64,000 bases of DNA from Trichodesmium sp002260545 (GCF_050016015.1 NZ_JBNHEQ010000064.1:1-64000); one strand, 5' to 3'; counted from the first letter of the stretch, positions 44,965-54,966 are shown. Translations and numbers: made by a program. The notes: generated from the letters alone by a model not told the origin.

Positions 44965-46224
44965 ATGCACGCAGAAAAGCTACCACCCCAGAGATTTAGT
45001 CGTCGAGTTCGTCCATCATATCGGGTAGTCAAGCAACGGCCAGTTAAAGTCCGTCGGCCAGTTAAAACTAAAAATATAAAGGTAATATTATCACAGTTAA
45101 AATATAAAAATATACTTATTCTAATTGCTGTATTAATGACAGTAAGTTGGGTTATTACTCTACCTTTTAGGGGTCGCCCAGTTTCAGAAACACCTCTACC
45201 TACTCCTGAATCTTCTGTATCAGAGACCCTCGTACCACCATACATCCCCCCTGTTCCTGAACAAACTCCAGAAGATTTAGGATTTGCCTACAATGTTCGT
45301 AGACAACCATACCAACGTTATAGTCCACAGTTACAAGAAATAGTTGATGAATTGGTTAATATTGCTGAAGAAAAAGGGCTACCTACAGGGGCTTTATCTA
45401 TTAGTTTGATAGATGTTAGTAACCAAGATATTCACACATTTGCTGGATATCAAGGTCAAGTTTTGAGATATCCTGCTAGTGTGTCTAAATTATTTTGGAT
45501 GGCTGCATTTTATGGGGCAGTTGAACAAGGTTTAATTGATGATGAATCTAAGTTTCATCAAGATTTAAGATTGATGATGCAGAAGTCTCATAATGATTCT
45601 GCTAGTAAAATTTTGGATGCAATTACTAATACTAAATCAGGAGTTAAATTGGAAGGAGAAAAATTAAATACTTGGCTAGAAGAAAGAAAATCAGTCAACG
45701 AATTTTTTCAGAAAGCAGGTTATCAACGTTTAATAGTTAGTACAAAAAATTATCCTAGATATTCTCCTAGTCAAGCAGGCCCGGTTGGTCGCGATCGGCA
45801 ATTACGCAAGGAAAATGGTAAGTTTCTGCGAAATTTGATTTCAACTGACCATGCTAGCAGGTTAATGTATGAAATCTATACCAGGCAGGCAGTTTCACGG
45901 AAGTATAGTACGAGAATGGCTTATTTGTTAACTAGAGATTTAAAACCGGAAGCATGGCAGAATGATCCCTACAATGGAGTTAAAGGTTTTCTTGGCGAGT
46001 CTCTACCTGCTAATATTTATTTTGGTTCTAAAGTTGGTTTCACTTCTAAACATCGTATGGATGTGGCGTTTGTCAGAACTTTGGATGATAAAGCTATCTA
46101 TATTTTGGCAATTTTTGCCGAAGATGCTGCTTATGCTCAAGATGAGGAGATATTCCCTAAACTTTCTCGTCATGTTTACGATCGCATGATGGGGATGGGG
46201 AATAGTTCATTAATTGATAATTGA
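44965..46224 (+). CDS. Membrane-anchored class A beta-lactamase-like serine hydrolase
   Basis: 419 residues. A basic cytoplasmic start (about 1-45) is followed by one membrane segment (ILILIAVLMTVSWVITLPF, about 49-68), a Pro-rich linker and a periplasmic penicillin-binding fold. The nucleophile motif SVSK is near 173, followed by SHND (the SxN element) near 211. SKVGFTSKHR near 351 stands where KTG is normal. The changed KTG suggests a cell-wall peptidase or amidase-like role rather than antibiotic resistance. The divergent gene upstream is far away, so it has its own promoter, not identified. It is flanked by related dispersed repeats. Confidence 0.85.
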   Translation: MHAEKLPPQRFSRRVRPSYRVVKQRPVKVRRPVKTKNIKVILSQLKYKNILILIAVLMTVSWVITLPFRGRPVSETPLPTPESSVSETLVPPYIPPVPEQTPEDLGFAYNVRRQPYQRYSPQLQEIVDELVNIAEEKGLPTGALSISLIDVSNQDIHTFAGYQGQVLRYPASVSKLFWMAAFYGAVEQGLIDDESKFHQDLRLMMQKSHNDSASKILDAITNTKSGVKLEGEKLNTWLEERKSVNEFFQKAGYQRLIVSTKNYPRYSPSQAGPVGRDRQLRKENGKFLRNLISTDHASRLMYEIYTRQAVSRKYSTRMAYLLTRDLKPEAWQNDPYNGVKGFLGESLPANIYFGSKVGFTSKHRMDVAFVRTLDDKAIYILAIFAEDAAYAQDEEIFPKLSRHVYDRMMGMGNSSLIDN

Positions 46225-46370
46225 TAATGGATAATTAATAATTAATAATTAATAATTAATAATTGATAATTGATAATTACTTCTTCTGTAATAGAAGGAT
46301 TGCCTAAAAGGAATTTTTTTCTTTTTTCTCTTGAAATAGAAGCTTTATACCTTTATTTTTCAGTAAGAGT
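46225..46370. repeat. AT-rich tandem repeats and right copy of dispersed element
   Basis: 46225-46280 is a run of TAATTAATAATTGATAA units. 46280-46365 repeats the block seen to the left of the hydrolase gene. The rest, to 46642, holds no gene. Confidence 0.65.
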
Positions 46371-46642
46371 TTGGGGAGGGTGGGGAGTGTTGGGAGATCG
46401 AATCTTGGGGGATAAACAATTCTTAGCAAGGGAGCAAGATGCTCCCACTGTTCCGTTTGGTTTTTTTTCATTCGTTTTCAGGAAAAGTTGAAGAGGTTTA
46501 TTTTTTATTATAGCCAAAACTGGCGTTGGCGGAGCCTAGCGGCAGCTATATCGCCATTTAATGCTCTTGAAGAGGAAACTGTAATTTTATCCGACACATT
46601 AATCAACCAAATTACTAAAACAAATTTAGAATGATCTCTAGA

Positions 46643-48103
46643 CTAATTAGAAATTTTATCTAGCATTTTTACATATTCTCTAATTACAGGCGATACTGTA
46701 AATAGTGTCAATTCTTCTTGTGTAATTTTTTCTATTAATGAGCGTCTTCCTAATAATTGAATTGTCTGAAATAAGTCGGGTGGTGATAGTGGTAATTTTT
46801 CTAAAATTTCTGTAACTGTGACTGGTTTATCTATCTGACTTAACTGGGATATTACCTGTTTTTCTAATAAGGATAATCTTTGAAAATTTCGGTCTAATTT
46901 GGTAATAATTTCATCGCCTAAAAATAGGCTATTGTATGCTAAATAATCTCTGACTTTGCCATTGAATATTTCTTGAATCATGCGGCATACTGTTTTTAAG
47001 TAGTAAGGGTTGCCTCGATAGGTATTGATTAATTCTTGCCAGTTTTCTTCATCGGATAAATTTTGTGATTGAAAAATTTCTCTTGCTGTTTCCCCAATGC
47101 CATTTAATGACATTATTCTCACGGGAGTTTTCAAATCTGTTAAGTTGATTATTTCTAATGGTGATTCCCAACTATTGAATATTAAACAGCTTTGATGAGG
47201 GAGTTCGCCAATATTTTGAAAAAATTGACTGTAGTTTTGAAATTGATTTTGATAATTTCCCGAAAATTTGTTTTCTGCTAAGATTGCCTGTAGGTTATCT
47301 AAAATGATTAAACACCGATAATTGCGCAAATATTCATAAAATATTGATAATAATGTTTCTAGGTCTAAATCTAAGAGTAATTTTTTTTCTGTTATTTCGG
47401 ATATGGAGAAGTTAATATCAATTTGATTTGATAATGATAAGACTAATTGCGCGACTAATGTTGATAAAGTGGGAGCATGATATAGATTTTTCCAAATAAT
47501 ATAGTCGAAATTATCTTGTATTTTTTCTAGCAGATGTCGTGATAATGTGGTTTTGCCGATACCACTTATTCCTAATATTCCAATTAACCGACTGTTTTCT
47601 TGTAATATCCAATTTTCTAAGGTCGATATTTCTTTAATTCGACCGTAAATTTTCCCTATTTCGGGAGCTTCTCTAATATTTTTATTGGGTAAGGTTGTAA
47701 TTTTGTCTTCTGATTTTTTGTTTGCCGAGCTGTTTCTCTTTTTGCCATTTGTTTGATTTTCTGAAGAGGTGAGGCGATCGCTACATAAACTTAAATTATT
47801 CGTAACTCCTAAATTAGCAAAATTAGAGACTGTTGAATGAACAGAAAATTGTAATCTTTCTAGAGCGGAACAAAAATTTGATTTATTAATATCTTCACCG
47901 GATAAATTTGATAATATCTTCCATAAATCAGAAGCTTTATCTCTGATGTAACCTTCACTACAGGGAATCTTTTCGGCTATATCAGCATACTTTTTTCCTT
48001 GAAAAACTCCTTCAATAATAGTTTTTTGTAAGTCATCCAAGTGTTTTTCCGTATGATTAAAAACCAGGCGATCAGCAAGTTTTAAAACATCTTGAATATC
48101 CAT
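46643..48103 (-). CDS. NB-ARC (STAND) ATPase with N-terminal helix-turn-helix
   Basis: 486 residues. Residues 1-85 form a helical domain with a recognition-type segment (YADIAEKIPCSEGYIRDKAS), as in cyanobacterial vWA-MoxR-associated N-termini. A charged linker follows, then NB-ARC from about 150: Walker A GISGIGKTT, Walker B CLIILDN, and a sensor-like arginine region with GNPYYLKTVC. A winged-helix segment ends the protein. Relatives usually carry WD40 or TPR sensors after this; here the protein stops, so it is either a minimal form or has lost its sensor. A role in signalling or phage defence is possible, but no partner gene is seen. The 48104-48512 space contains short repeats only. Confidence 0.85.
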   Translation of the reverse strand: MDIQDVLKLADRLVFNHTEKHLDDLQKTIIEGVFQGKKYADIAEKIPCSEGYIRDKASDLWKILSNLSGEDINKSNFCSALERLQFSVHSTVSNFANLGVTNNLSLCSDRLTSSENQTNGKKRNSSANKKSEDKITTLPNKNIREAPEIGKIYGRIKEISTLENWILQENSRLIGILGISGIGKTTLSRHLLEKIQDNFDYIIWKNLYHAPTLSTLVAQLVLSLSNQIDINFSISEITEKKLLLDLDLETLLSIFYEYLRNYRCLIILDNLQAILAENKFSGNYQNQFQNYSQFFQNIGELPHQSCLIFNSWESPLEIINLTDLKTPVRIMSLNGIGETAREIFQSQNLSDEENWQELINTYRGNPYYLKTVCRMIQEIFNGKVRDYLAYNSLFLGDEIITKLDRNFQRLSLLEKQVISQLSQIDKPVTVTEILEKLPLSPPDLFQTIQLLGRRSLIEKITQEELTLFTVSPVIREYVKMLDKISN

Positions 48104-48512
48104 ACTTTTAATAATTAATAATTAACAATTAATAACTAAGTAGGTAGGCGCAAATAAACTTCACTATTTAACGAAATATTGATACAGTCGAAACCCCTGA
48201 GATTGCTTCCTTCCACTCCGTTCCAGTCGCAATGACGTACTTGTAAATTTTCCCACCCACCTCACCTACTTACATCTCCTTAAAATCAGAAAATTCACTA
48301 ACTTAATTATTTGGATAAACTTTAATATGACATTTTCTGACTTTTTCAGACATTAAATTCAGGACATTTTCCGACTGACAAAATGTTAATGGTCAAAATA
48401 ATATAAATATTAGCAGTTCAAACCAATTTTTTAGCTTTAGTCAGTTGTTCTATCTGTATTTTTACTGATGAAAAAAAGTTAAAAATTATGGATTAGTTTC
48501 TAGAGCAAATCA

Positions 48513-48989
48513 ATGAATAGAAAAGCCAGAATTTTATTAATTGGTACAGTATTAGCCATCAGTGGAATTGTCATTAAAGGAACTGGAAATGCTAATGCTA
48601 ACTTACCAGAAAACCTTTCTACCCAGACTAATTATACAAGTATTAGTTCGGAGTTAACTAACATTGATAGTATAGCACAGTATGGAGGTAGTCCTTGGGG
48701 TCAAGTAGTAAATTCCAAAACTTACACAAATCCTGATACTGGACAAAAACTTTGTTTTTATTCATCATCACGTTGGGCACCATGTCCTGGTCAAGGAGAT
48801 AAAATTATTATATCTCCTAAAGGGAAATGTTGGGGGGGAGAATCAACAGAGGATTATATGAACGGTTGTCCAGCAGCAGTATGTGCTTATCATAAGGTTA
48901 GAAGCAGGGCAAACGAAATTGCTGCTGATCATTACGGGAATACTAATACTGTGAAGAGTTCTGCACCTCCCTGCAATGGTTTACCATAA
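48513..48989 (+). CDS. Secreted cysteine-rich hypothetical protein
   Basis: 158 residues, function not recognised. The start is a signal peptide (basic MNRKAR, hydrophobic core about 8-25, cut probably after NANA near 31). The mature part is Ser/Thr/Asn-rich and has six cysteines in the second half (LCFYSS, PCPG, KCWGG, GCP, VCAY, PCNG), which could form three disulfides in the periplasm or outside. It stands alone between two minus-strand genes. Confidence 0.7.
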   Translation: MNRKARILLIGTVLAISGIVIKGTGNANANLPENLSTQTNYTSISSELTNIDSIAQYGGSPWGQVVNSKTYTNPDTGQKLCFYSSSRWAPCPGQGDKIIISPKGKCWGGESTEDYMNGCPAAVCAYHKVRSRANEIAADHYGNTNTVKSSAPPCNGLP

Positions 48990-49317
48990 TTAGCAAATAT
49001 TTTATTCAACGTCAAAATATTTAAGACTGAGTTTTCCTAGAGATTTTAGTATTAAGAAATAATTCTATCAACTTGCCTTTCCCTAACAGTTAATATCTAG
49101 TAGGGAGAGGCGAGTTTTAGTCTTTATTTGTGAGTAGGAAATACCTCGAATGTAGGGACTTTACATAGAAAGTCTAAGTGTTTACAAAAATGTCTATCTA
49201 ATCTCTGCTTATTTGTTAATTGAACCTCTACCTGAAACTTCATTGACCTAACTATTCTTGCTACAGTATATTCCATCCAATATATTTTTCTAAAATTATA
49301 ATGCTCACCATAGTTTT

Positions 49318-49351
49318 GTAGGTTGGGTTGAGTAACCACGAAACCCAACAT
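49318..49351. repeat. GTTGGGTT...AACCCAAC palindromic repeat
   Basis: The inverted repeat GTTGGGTT/AACCCAAC with a 12-base centre is a widespread cyanobacterial repeat. Two further copies are at 50720-50751 and 50778-50802. The nominal 90-codon frame at 49124-49396 runs through it and is not believed. Confidence 0.8.
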
Positions 49352-49379
49352 TAATTTTTTGAATAGTTGCCTACTTTTT

Positions 49380-50357
49380 TTAATCCCTATCCTCAAATCC
49401 TACAACTTCAGATAAAGTATAAAGGGGTCTACCTTTTACTTCTTCATAAATACGTCCTATATATTCTCCTAATATTCCAATACTTACTAATTGCACCGCC
49501 CCTAAAAAGAAGATTGCCATCATAATTGTTGCTAAACCTGTTAATGGTGAATCGGGATAAAAAATCCGCCAATATAATACTAAACAAGCCATTAATAAAG
49601 CTACGCAAGCAGCAAATAATCCTACATAAGTAGACAGTCGTAAAGGTACTTTAGAAAAAGATACTAAACCATTAATTGCTAAGGCTAAAGATTTTGCAAA
49701 AGTATATTGAATATCTCCTGCAAAACGAGGTTCTCTTTCAAATTTTATTGCCGTTTGTGGAAAACCTACCCATGCTCTTAAACCCCTAATATAACGATTA
49801 GTTTCTGGCATTTTATTCAACACATCTACTACAGCTCTATCCATCAAACAAAAGTCACCAGTATCAATAGGAATTTCCACATCTGCTAAATGTCTTAAAA
49901 TGCGATAATAAACAAAAGCAGGCAACTTTTTTAACCAACTTTCTTGATGTCTTTTTGTGCGTTGAGCATAGACAACTTGATAACCTTGTCGCCACTTTTC
50001 TATTAAGTCGGGAATTAATTCTGGCGGATCTTGTAAATCTCCATCTAAGACTACAATAACTTCTCCTCTAGCAAAATTTAAACCAGCAGTAACAGCAACT
50101 TGATGTCCGAAATTACGAGCAAAACTTAAATAACAAATTCGAGAGTCTTGTTGATGCAATTCTCGGAGAATTTGGAGAGAGCGATCGCGACTACCATCGT
50201 TAATCAATATTAGTTCTACATCTCCATCCATTCTATTCATTATTGTACTGATGCGTCGATATAATTCTGGGAGATTTTTCTCTTCATTATAAATAGGAAT
50301 TACTAAAGAATATTTCATTTGGGGATGATTAATTGTAATATTGTGGTAGACTGACAT
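49380..50357 (-). CDS. Glycosyltransferase family 2, polyprenyl-phosphate sugar transferase type
   Basis: 325 residues, GT-A fold: VIPIYNEEKNLPELYRR, LINDGSRD, and VVLDGDLQDPPE (DxD metal motif). After the catalytic part come two membrane segments (about 236-258 and 268-292) and a short tail, the layout of GtrB/DPM1-like enzymes that load a sugar on a lipid phosphate at the inner membrane face. ATG 50357 is taken, but Met14 (50318), just before the conserved start of the fold, is equally possible; neither has a strong ribosome site. Confidence 0.88.
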   Translation of the reverse strand: MSVYHNITINHPQMKYSLVIPIYNEEKNLPELYRRISTIMNRMDGDVELILINDGSRDRSLQILRELHQQDSRICYLSFARNFGHQVAVTAGLNFARGEVIVVLDGDLQDPPELIPDLIEKWRQGYQVVYAQRTKRHQESWLKKLPAFVYYRILRHLADVEIPIDTGDFCLMDRAVVDVLNKMPETNRYIRGLRAWVGFPQTAIKFEREPRFAGDIQYTFAKSLALAINGLVSFSKVPLRLSTYVGLFAACVALLMACLVLYWRIFYPDSPLTGLATIMMAIFFLGAVQLVSIGILGEYIGRIYEEVKGRPLYTLSEVVGFEDRD

Positions 50358-50409
50358 ATCTAAGATTGTGTGTTACATCATGTCCGGTTGAATAGTTATA
50401 AATAAAAAG

Positions 50410-50815
50410 GGAGGAGTCAGGAGTCGTAGGGGCGTTTTCCTGACGGAATGCTCCGCAAACATGTCGCTCCGCGAAACGGCCGTTAGCTTCGCATAACTAT
50501 CGTTAACGCCCGTACAGGAGTCAGGAGGGAAGAGGGGAGAAAAAAAGTATATGCATGAGAAAGTTTTTTGGTCGCGCACCTCGGAACGGAGTTCTATCAC
50601 GCTCTTATCCGGACATGATAATCATTGGGGGGCGGGTTTATCTAATTTTAGGTTTAGCTTCGTTAATTTAACGGGGAAACCCGCCCCTACTATTGCACTA
50701 TTTAAGGTGTGTCAGTCTAGTAGGTTGGGTTCAGCGCCAGCACAACCCAACGGATGTCTAGAAAAAAACTTAGAGATGTTGGGTTGAATAACGAAACCCA
50801 ACTTACATTTTTCTC
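50410..50815. repeat. Repeat-filled intergenic region
   Basis: 50427-50520 is a palindrome-rich block (GACGGAATGCTCCGC, CGCTCCGCGAAACGGCCG, CGCCCGTACAGG) shared with 44609-44770 and 62807-62845. 50718-50802 holds two GTTGGGTT palindromes. No gene is visible. A TPP riboswitch before the tenA-like gene was looked for and not seen. Confidence 0.6.
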
Positions 50816-50821
50816 TATTCT

Positions 50822-51457
50822 ATGAAAAATATTATGATATCAAATAATCTATGGAAAACTAATCAACATTTAGCAACAGCTTGTTTATCTCATCCTTTTG
50901 TACAAGGAATTGCTGACGGTACGTTGCCTCAGAAAAGTTTTGCCTATTATGTGGGGCAAGATGCTTTTTTCCTGAGAGCATTTGCCCGTGCTTACAGTAT
51001 TGCTGCTGCTAAGTCTCCTGAATGGAAAACATTTGAATTGTTTCATACTCTTGCAGGTGGGGTGAAAGAGGAATTAGAATTGCATCAAAGCTATGCTGCT
51101 AAATGGGGAGTAAATTTAGAAAATATTACTCCTGGGTTTGCTACACGGCGTTACACAGATTTTTTATTAGCGACTGCTTGGGGTAATAATATTGGGGCGA
51201 TCGCTACAGCAATGACACCTTGTATGCGACTCTATGCTTTTTTAGGGCAACAGTTAGCTACACCGGAAATCCCAGAGCATCAATATTCTGATTGGATTTG
51301 TACTTACAGCAGTCAGGAATTTGAACACTTAGCGCAAAAGTTAGAGAAAGTGATAAACAGTTACGCAGACAATATTCAAGAAGTAGAATCAATTTACTGT
51401 TATGCTATGCTCTGCGAACGAGATTTTTTTGAAGCAGCTTGGGAAATCAGAATTTAG
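50822..51457 (+). CDS. tenA: TenA/THI-4 family protein (thiaminase II-like)
   Basis: 211 residues, all-helical TenA fold. The family normally hydrolyses aminopyrimidines to salvage the thiamine pyrimidine. Visible signatures are HPFVQGIADGTLP, FAYYVGQDAFFLRAFARAY, a Cys in AMTPCMRLY (place of the catalytic Cys) and SQEFEHLA near the C-terminus. ATG 50822 lies two codons past a repeat; Met5 (50837) is an alternative. No thiamine genes are near. A TenA-E or TenA-C distinction cannot be made with certainty, though the Cys favours TenA-C. Confidence 0.85.
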   Translation: MKNIMISNNLWKTNQHLATACLSHPFVQGIADGTLPQKSFAYYVGQDAFFLRAFARAYSIAAAKSPEWKTFELFHTLAGGVKEELELHQSYAAKWGVNLENITPGFATRRYTDFLLATAWGNNIGAIATAMTPCMRLYAFLGQQLATPEIPEHQYSDWICTYSSQEFEHLAQKLEKVINSYADNIQEVESIYCYAMLCERDFFEAAWEIRI

Positions 51458-51599
51458 AATTGAGAATTCTGAATTGAGAATTCTGAATTTAGAAGTTACA
51501 GCGGTTTTCATTTCGCTAGACTACAGTAAGCATTAACCATGATTAGTCAGTACATTGTTTTGGTTGTAACGTGAAATCATCAATCTGAAAAGCGCTGTA

Positions 51600-51770
51600 A
51601 ATTAACTGCGACTATACTTGACAGTACCCATACTCCCCCTCTCCCGTACGGACGTTGCATGCAACGTCCCTACCCCTACTCCCCCTCTCCCGTACGGACG
51701 TTGCATGCAACGTCCCTACCCCTACTCCCCTACTCCCTCTCTCCCCTACTCCCCAAGCTCCCGAAAATCT
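51600..51770. repeat. Tandem repeat with GGACGTTGCATGCAACGTCC palindromes
   Basis: A 46-base unit is duplicated, each copy with a perfect 20-base palindrome (51650-51669, 51696-51715), followed by TACTCCC heptamers up to the 3' end of the next gene. Confidence 0.8.
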
Positions 51771-53073
51771 AACGCCCCAATTTATTTGGAATACCTTCAC
51801 AACCACCTGGTATAGTTTTTCTACTTTTTTTCCCACACCAAGCACAACAATAATAAAGTTGTTCATCAGACAACCGCTTGACTCCTGTAAAGTTAACATT
51901 TTCCACAACTGCACCAGTGTAAACACCAGTCTGATAGTTAGGTACATTAGTACGACTGCGGGGAGTAGCATTTTCAGCAGTGCCATAAAAAAATCTTACT
52001 CCCCTTAAGTCAGCACCTACCAAACTTGCTTCATATAAAATAGTACGAGAAAAATTCGCTTTTACCAGATCGCAACCGTCAAGATTAGCTCTTACCAGAT
52101 TAGCATCACTTAATTCTGTCCACCGCAAATCTGTTTTTGTCAGGTCAGCACCTGCTAACATTACTCCTAAATCAATAACACGAATACCATATTCTCTATC
52201 TTCAGCATAACCCCCTTGACCATCAAGTATGGGGCGACCTAATAATCTATCGCGCTTAATGGGTGTCACCAGTCTAGACTGGGATAAAAATCTGAGAATT
52301 TTCGCTTTACCTTCTCCATCTACACTTTTGATAATAGCTGCTGTACGACCTTCAGCGATCGCTCGTTCCTGTGGCCAATCTTCTAAGAAACCTTTTTCAT
52401 CCATTGCTAGATCGGAAACCCCTTGAAAGTAAGCATCAATGGTTTGTTGTTGAGTTATGCGGTTTTGCTGAATTGTCAAATCTTTGGAAATAACGTATTG
52501 TCGCCAAGCTACATATACCGCAATAATTGCAATTAAAATTTGACCTAATGCACCAATAAGTTCACCTACCGCTCCAATGGCATCCCAGTTAATCTGGATA
52601 TTCCGACTACCAGGTTCTTGGTTTGCTCCACTTAACATCAGTAAACCTACAATAGCTGACAGGATACCAAAGCAGGCAATGATTAGGTTACGCCAAACTG
52701 GGGGAATCATAGTTTTCCAGACTTTACCCCAACTAGGCCAAATCATCCGGACTGAAGCTACCATTGCTACAACCGCACTGGTATAACCAAGCAGCACATT
52801 ATCCATGGCTAACCCTAGAATCATCAATGCGATCGCTACTAGGGTGACAATGGATGCTAATCTATTTCTTGGCCCTTCATATTTTTGATTGTCCACTAAA
52901 GCATTATTTGTGGCAGAGGCGGGAAGCATTTGTTCTATTTCATTGTCTATGAGGTTTAACTGCTCTATTGCTGTTTTTACAGGAGTAATTGCTTCCTGGG
53001 TACCGTTGGGACTTTTTAATGTAGGGCTGGAATTGGGATTATTAGCTGGAGAGGAGTTAGAGTCATTATTCAT
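51769..53073 (-). CDS. Pentapeptide-repeat membrane protein
   Basis: 434 residues from ATG 53073. An upstream in-frame TTG at 53127 lies in repeat-like sequence and is less likely. After a Ser/Asn/Pro-rich start come about four membrane segments (VTLVAIALMILGLAMDNVLL; YTSAVVAMVASVRMIW; NLIIACFGILSAIVGLLML; IGALGQILIAIIAVYVAW). A linker (ITQQQTIDAYFQGVSDL) is followed by pentapeptide repeats (LAGADLTKTDLRWTELSDAN through VGADLRGVRF), a right-handed beta-helix. Such membrane/pentapeptide fusions are common in cyanobacteria and of unknown function. The C-terminus has a CCAWCGKK cysteine cluster. Confidence 0.85.
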   Translation of the reverse strand: MNNDSNSSPANNPNSSPTLKSPNGTQEAITPVKTAIEQLNLIDNEIEQMLPASATNNALVDNQKYEGPRNRLASIVTLVAIALMILGLAMDNVLLGYTSAVVAMVASVRMIWPSWGKVWKTMIPPVWRNLIIACFGILSAIVGLLMLSGANQEPGSRNIQINWDAIGAVGELIGALGQILIAIIAVYVAWRQYVISKDLTIQQNRITQQQTIDAYFQGVSDLAMDEKGFLEDWPQERAIAEGRTAAIIKSVDGEGKAKILRFLSQSRLVTPIKRDRLLGRPILDGQGGYAEDREYGIRVIDLGVMLAGADLTKTDLRWTELSDANLVRANLDGCDLVKANFSRTILYEASLVGADLRGVRFFYGTAENATPRSRTNVPNYQTGVYTGAVVENVNFTGVKRLSDEQLYYCCAWCGKKSRKTIPGGCEGIPNKLGR

Positions 53074-53127
53074 AGCATTTCTGATTTTTGCTTTTTTGAA
53101 ATATAATGGTGGGGACTTGGAAACCAA

Positions 53128-53797
53128 GTACAGACAGGTTTTTATGAGGTATGTAAAAATTTTTTGCCATGATTATGGCAAGAAGTTAGAGCAATAATAT
53201 GTCAGGCTAAGTTTAGCTAGAGATTAGGATTTGTATCAATTAAATTGGGACTAAGCCTGTCCAGAAATAAAAGCTAGAAAATATTAGGTTAATCTAGAAG
53301 TAAGGCCAAATTAAATAATATATTATACTTGACTAATTAATTTAGGGATTTTGGACGCAGTAGATAGTTGGGCATAAATATAGCAATTGTCATTGGTGTT
53401 ATGACATTTTCAAATGCCAAAACGTAGTCACAGCAATAATTTTACTTTTAACTTCTAACTTCTAACTTTAGCTATATATATTGATAATAAAATCAGGACT
53501 TATGCACGCAAACCTAGAAATAGGGTTTTTCGTAGATTTCTATTGTTCAAACCAAAGATTTATCCTAGTAACTGGGTTGATTGAGGTAAGTCCCAAGGAT
53601 TTAAGGACAAGGTACGAGATTTGAGGATTTATTTTTTTCTGTTCCCTTGTCAATCCGATGTTCTAATTAATTAATTGATAGTCAGTCTAACTGTTCATGG
53701 GCAGAAACCTAATATTTTCTATTAAAATAGAGCAAGAGGTAGGAAAAATACCTATAAATAAATTAAAGATGTAGCGATTTTGGTAAGTTAAGACTCT
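53128..53797. other. Gene-free region
   Basis: About 670 bases with short repeats only (ACTTCTA units near 53450; a GGACTTATGCACGCAAACC repeat near 53490). No promoter for def could be assigned with confidence. Confidence 0.45.
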
Positions 53798-54361
53798 ATG
53801 AATTCTGAAATTATAGTTAATAAGGAAAAATTAAACAAATCACCTCTAGAAATACATTATCTGGGCGATCGCTCTTTACGCCAGTCAGCCAAGCGAGTTG
53901 CTAAGGTAGATGATGATATTAGGCAACTGGTGCGAGAAATGCTCCAAACTATGTATACTGCTGATGGTATTGGTTTGGCTGCACCACAGGTTGCTGTCCA
54001 AAAACAGGTTATTGTGATTGACTGTGAGCCAGATAATTCTGCTACCCCTCCTCTAGTTTTGATTAATCCTAGAATTAAAAGGTATGGTAGTGATATTTGT
54101 CTTTTCCAAGAGGGATGTCTGAGTATTCCTGGGGTTTATTTGGATGTTAAACGTCCTTCAATTATTGAAGTTGCCTACAAAGACGAAAATGGTCGCCCTA
54201 AAACTCTTCAGGCTAAAGAATTATTATCTAGGGCAATTCAGCATGAAATGGATCATCTTCATGGAGTGCTTTTTGTAGACCGAGTAGAAAATAAGTTGGC
54301 ACTTAATGAAGAATTGGCCAAGCATAAGTTCTCTCCTAAAGCTGTTAAGTCTGTTGCTTGA
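53798..54361 (+). CDS. def: Peptide deformylase
   Basis: 187 residues. It removes the formyl group from the N-terminal methionine of new proteins, using a metal ion. All three signature motifs are present: GIGLAAPQ near 66, EGCLS near 108 (metal Cys) and QHEMDHLHG near 150 (two metal His and catalytic Glu). Length and layout are typical of cyanobacterial type 1B enzymes. It is followed by a clear terminator. Confidence 0.97.
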   Translation: MNSEIIVNKEKLNKSPLEIHYLGDRSLRQSAKRVAKVDDDIRQLVREMLQTMYTADGIGLAAPQVAVQKQVIVIDCEPDNSATPPLVLINPRIKRYGSDICLFQEGCLSIPGVYLDVKRPSIIEVAYKDENGRPKTLQAKELLSRAIQHEMDHLHGVLFVDRVENKLALNEELAKHKFSPKAVKSVA

Positions 54362-54384
54362 GTCTGATGGAAACTAATATCTAG

Positions 54385-54413
54385 GGGCTGGAAAACTCAG
54401 CCCTGATTTTTTT
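54385..54413 (+). terminator. Rho-independent terminator of def
   Basis: Stem GGGCTG/CAGCCC with a 7-base loop, then TGA and a run of seven T. It lies 23 bases after the def stop codon. Confidence 0.88.
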
Positions 54414-54462
54414 CATATCACGAAAAACAAAAAAAGTCAATAAATTCTTGGAAATAAAAAAT

Positions 54463-54663
54463 ATGGTAGGAACTCCTAAGTCAGGTTTGTTTTTGGGTGG
54501 GTCTTGTATAGCAGCGATCGCGGCAGTTGGCTCTGTTTTTGAGTTATCTTCTGGGGAACCAGAATTAGGAGGTTTAGTAACAGGGGTAATTCTAAGTTTG
54601 AGTATACCTCTTGCAGCTTTACTTTTTTATTTAGCAATTCAAGATGCTAAAGCAAATCAGTAA
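54463..54663 (+). CDS. Small two-span membrane protein
   Basis: 66 residues from ATG 54463 (an upstream in-frame TTG at 54448 is not preferred). There are two hydrophobic segments, about 7-25 and 39-61, joined by a short acidic loop (ELSSGEPELGG), ending DAKANQ. It looks like a conserved small cyanobacterial membrane protein of unknown function. The ribosome site is weak. Confidence 0.6.
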   Translation: MVGTPKSGLFLGGSCIAAIAAVGSVFELSSGEPELGGLVTGVILSLSIPLAALLFYLAIQDAKANQ

Positions 54664-54714
54664 AAATTCAACAATGAATAATTTTTAATTGATAATTACT
54701 CATTGATAATTATT

Positions 54715-54966
54715 GCTCTGCTGATTAAATATAAAAGTATTTACGGAGAAAGGTTTTAGCCTTTTTAGGTCTAGAACAAAGTACCTAGTTTTCGGCTATT
54801 TATGCACGGTTCCCGAAAAATCAAAAAGGAGCGCATTTTGGGCAAATAGTTGAGCAAAAAAATTACTCCGGTAGGGGCAATTAATGTTTGCGGAGCATTC
54901 CGTAGGAAATCGCCCCTACTCCCCGACTCCTTAAAAAATACATACTTTTTCAGCAAACCTTAATTA
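54715..54966. repeat. Dispersed ~230-bp repeat, copy left of FHA-PrsW
   Basis: The block from TTAAATATAAAAG through TTATGCACGGTTCCCGAAAA to TTTTTCAGCAAACC matches 56880-57092 and, at its end only, 62-90. This copy carries a nested GCGGAGCATTCCG palindromic insert around 54870-54915. Confidence 0.75.

Noticed and set aside
49124..49396. 90-codon open frame on the minus strand
   Set aside because: It runs through a GTTGGGTT palindromic repeat, has no ribosome site and no recognisable sequence. Taken as chance.
50700..50821. TPP riboswitch before the tenA-like gene
   Set aside because: No conserved thi-box segments (CTGAGA-type core) found; the region is made of GTTGGGTT repeats.
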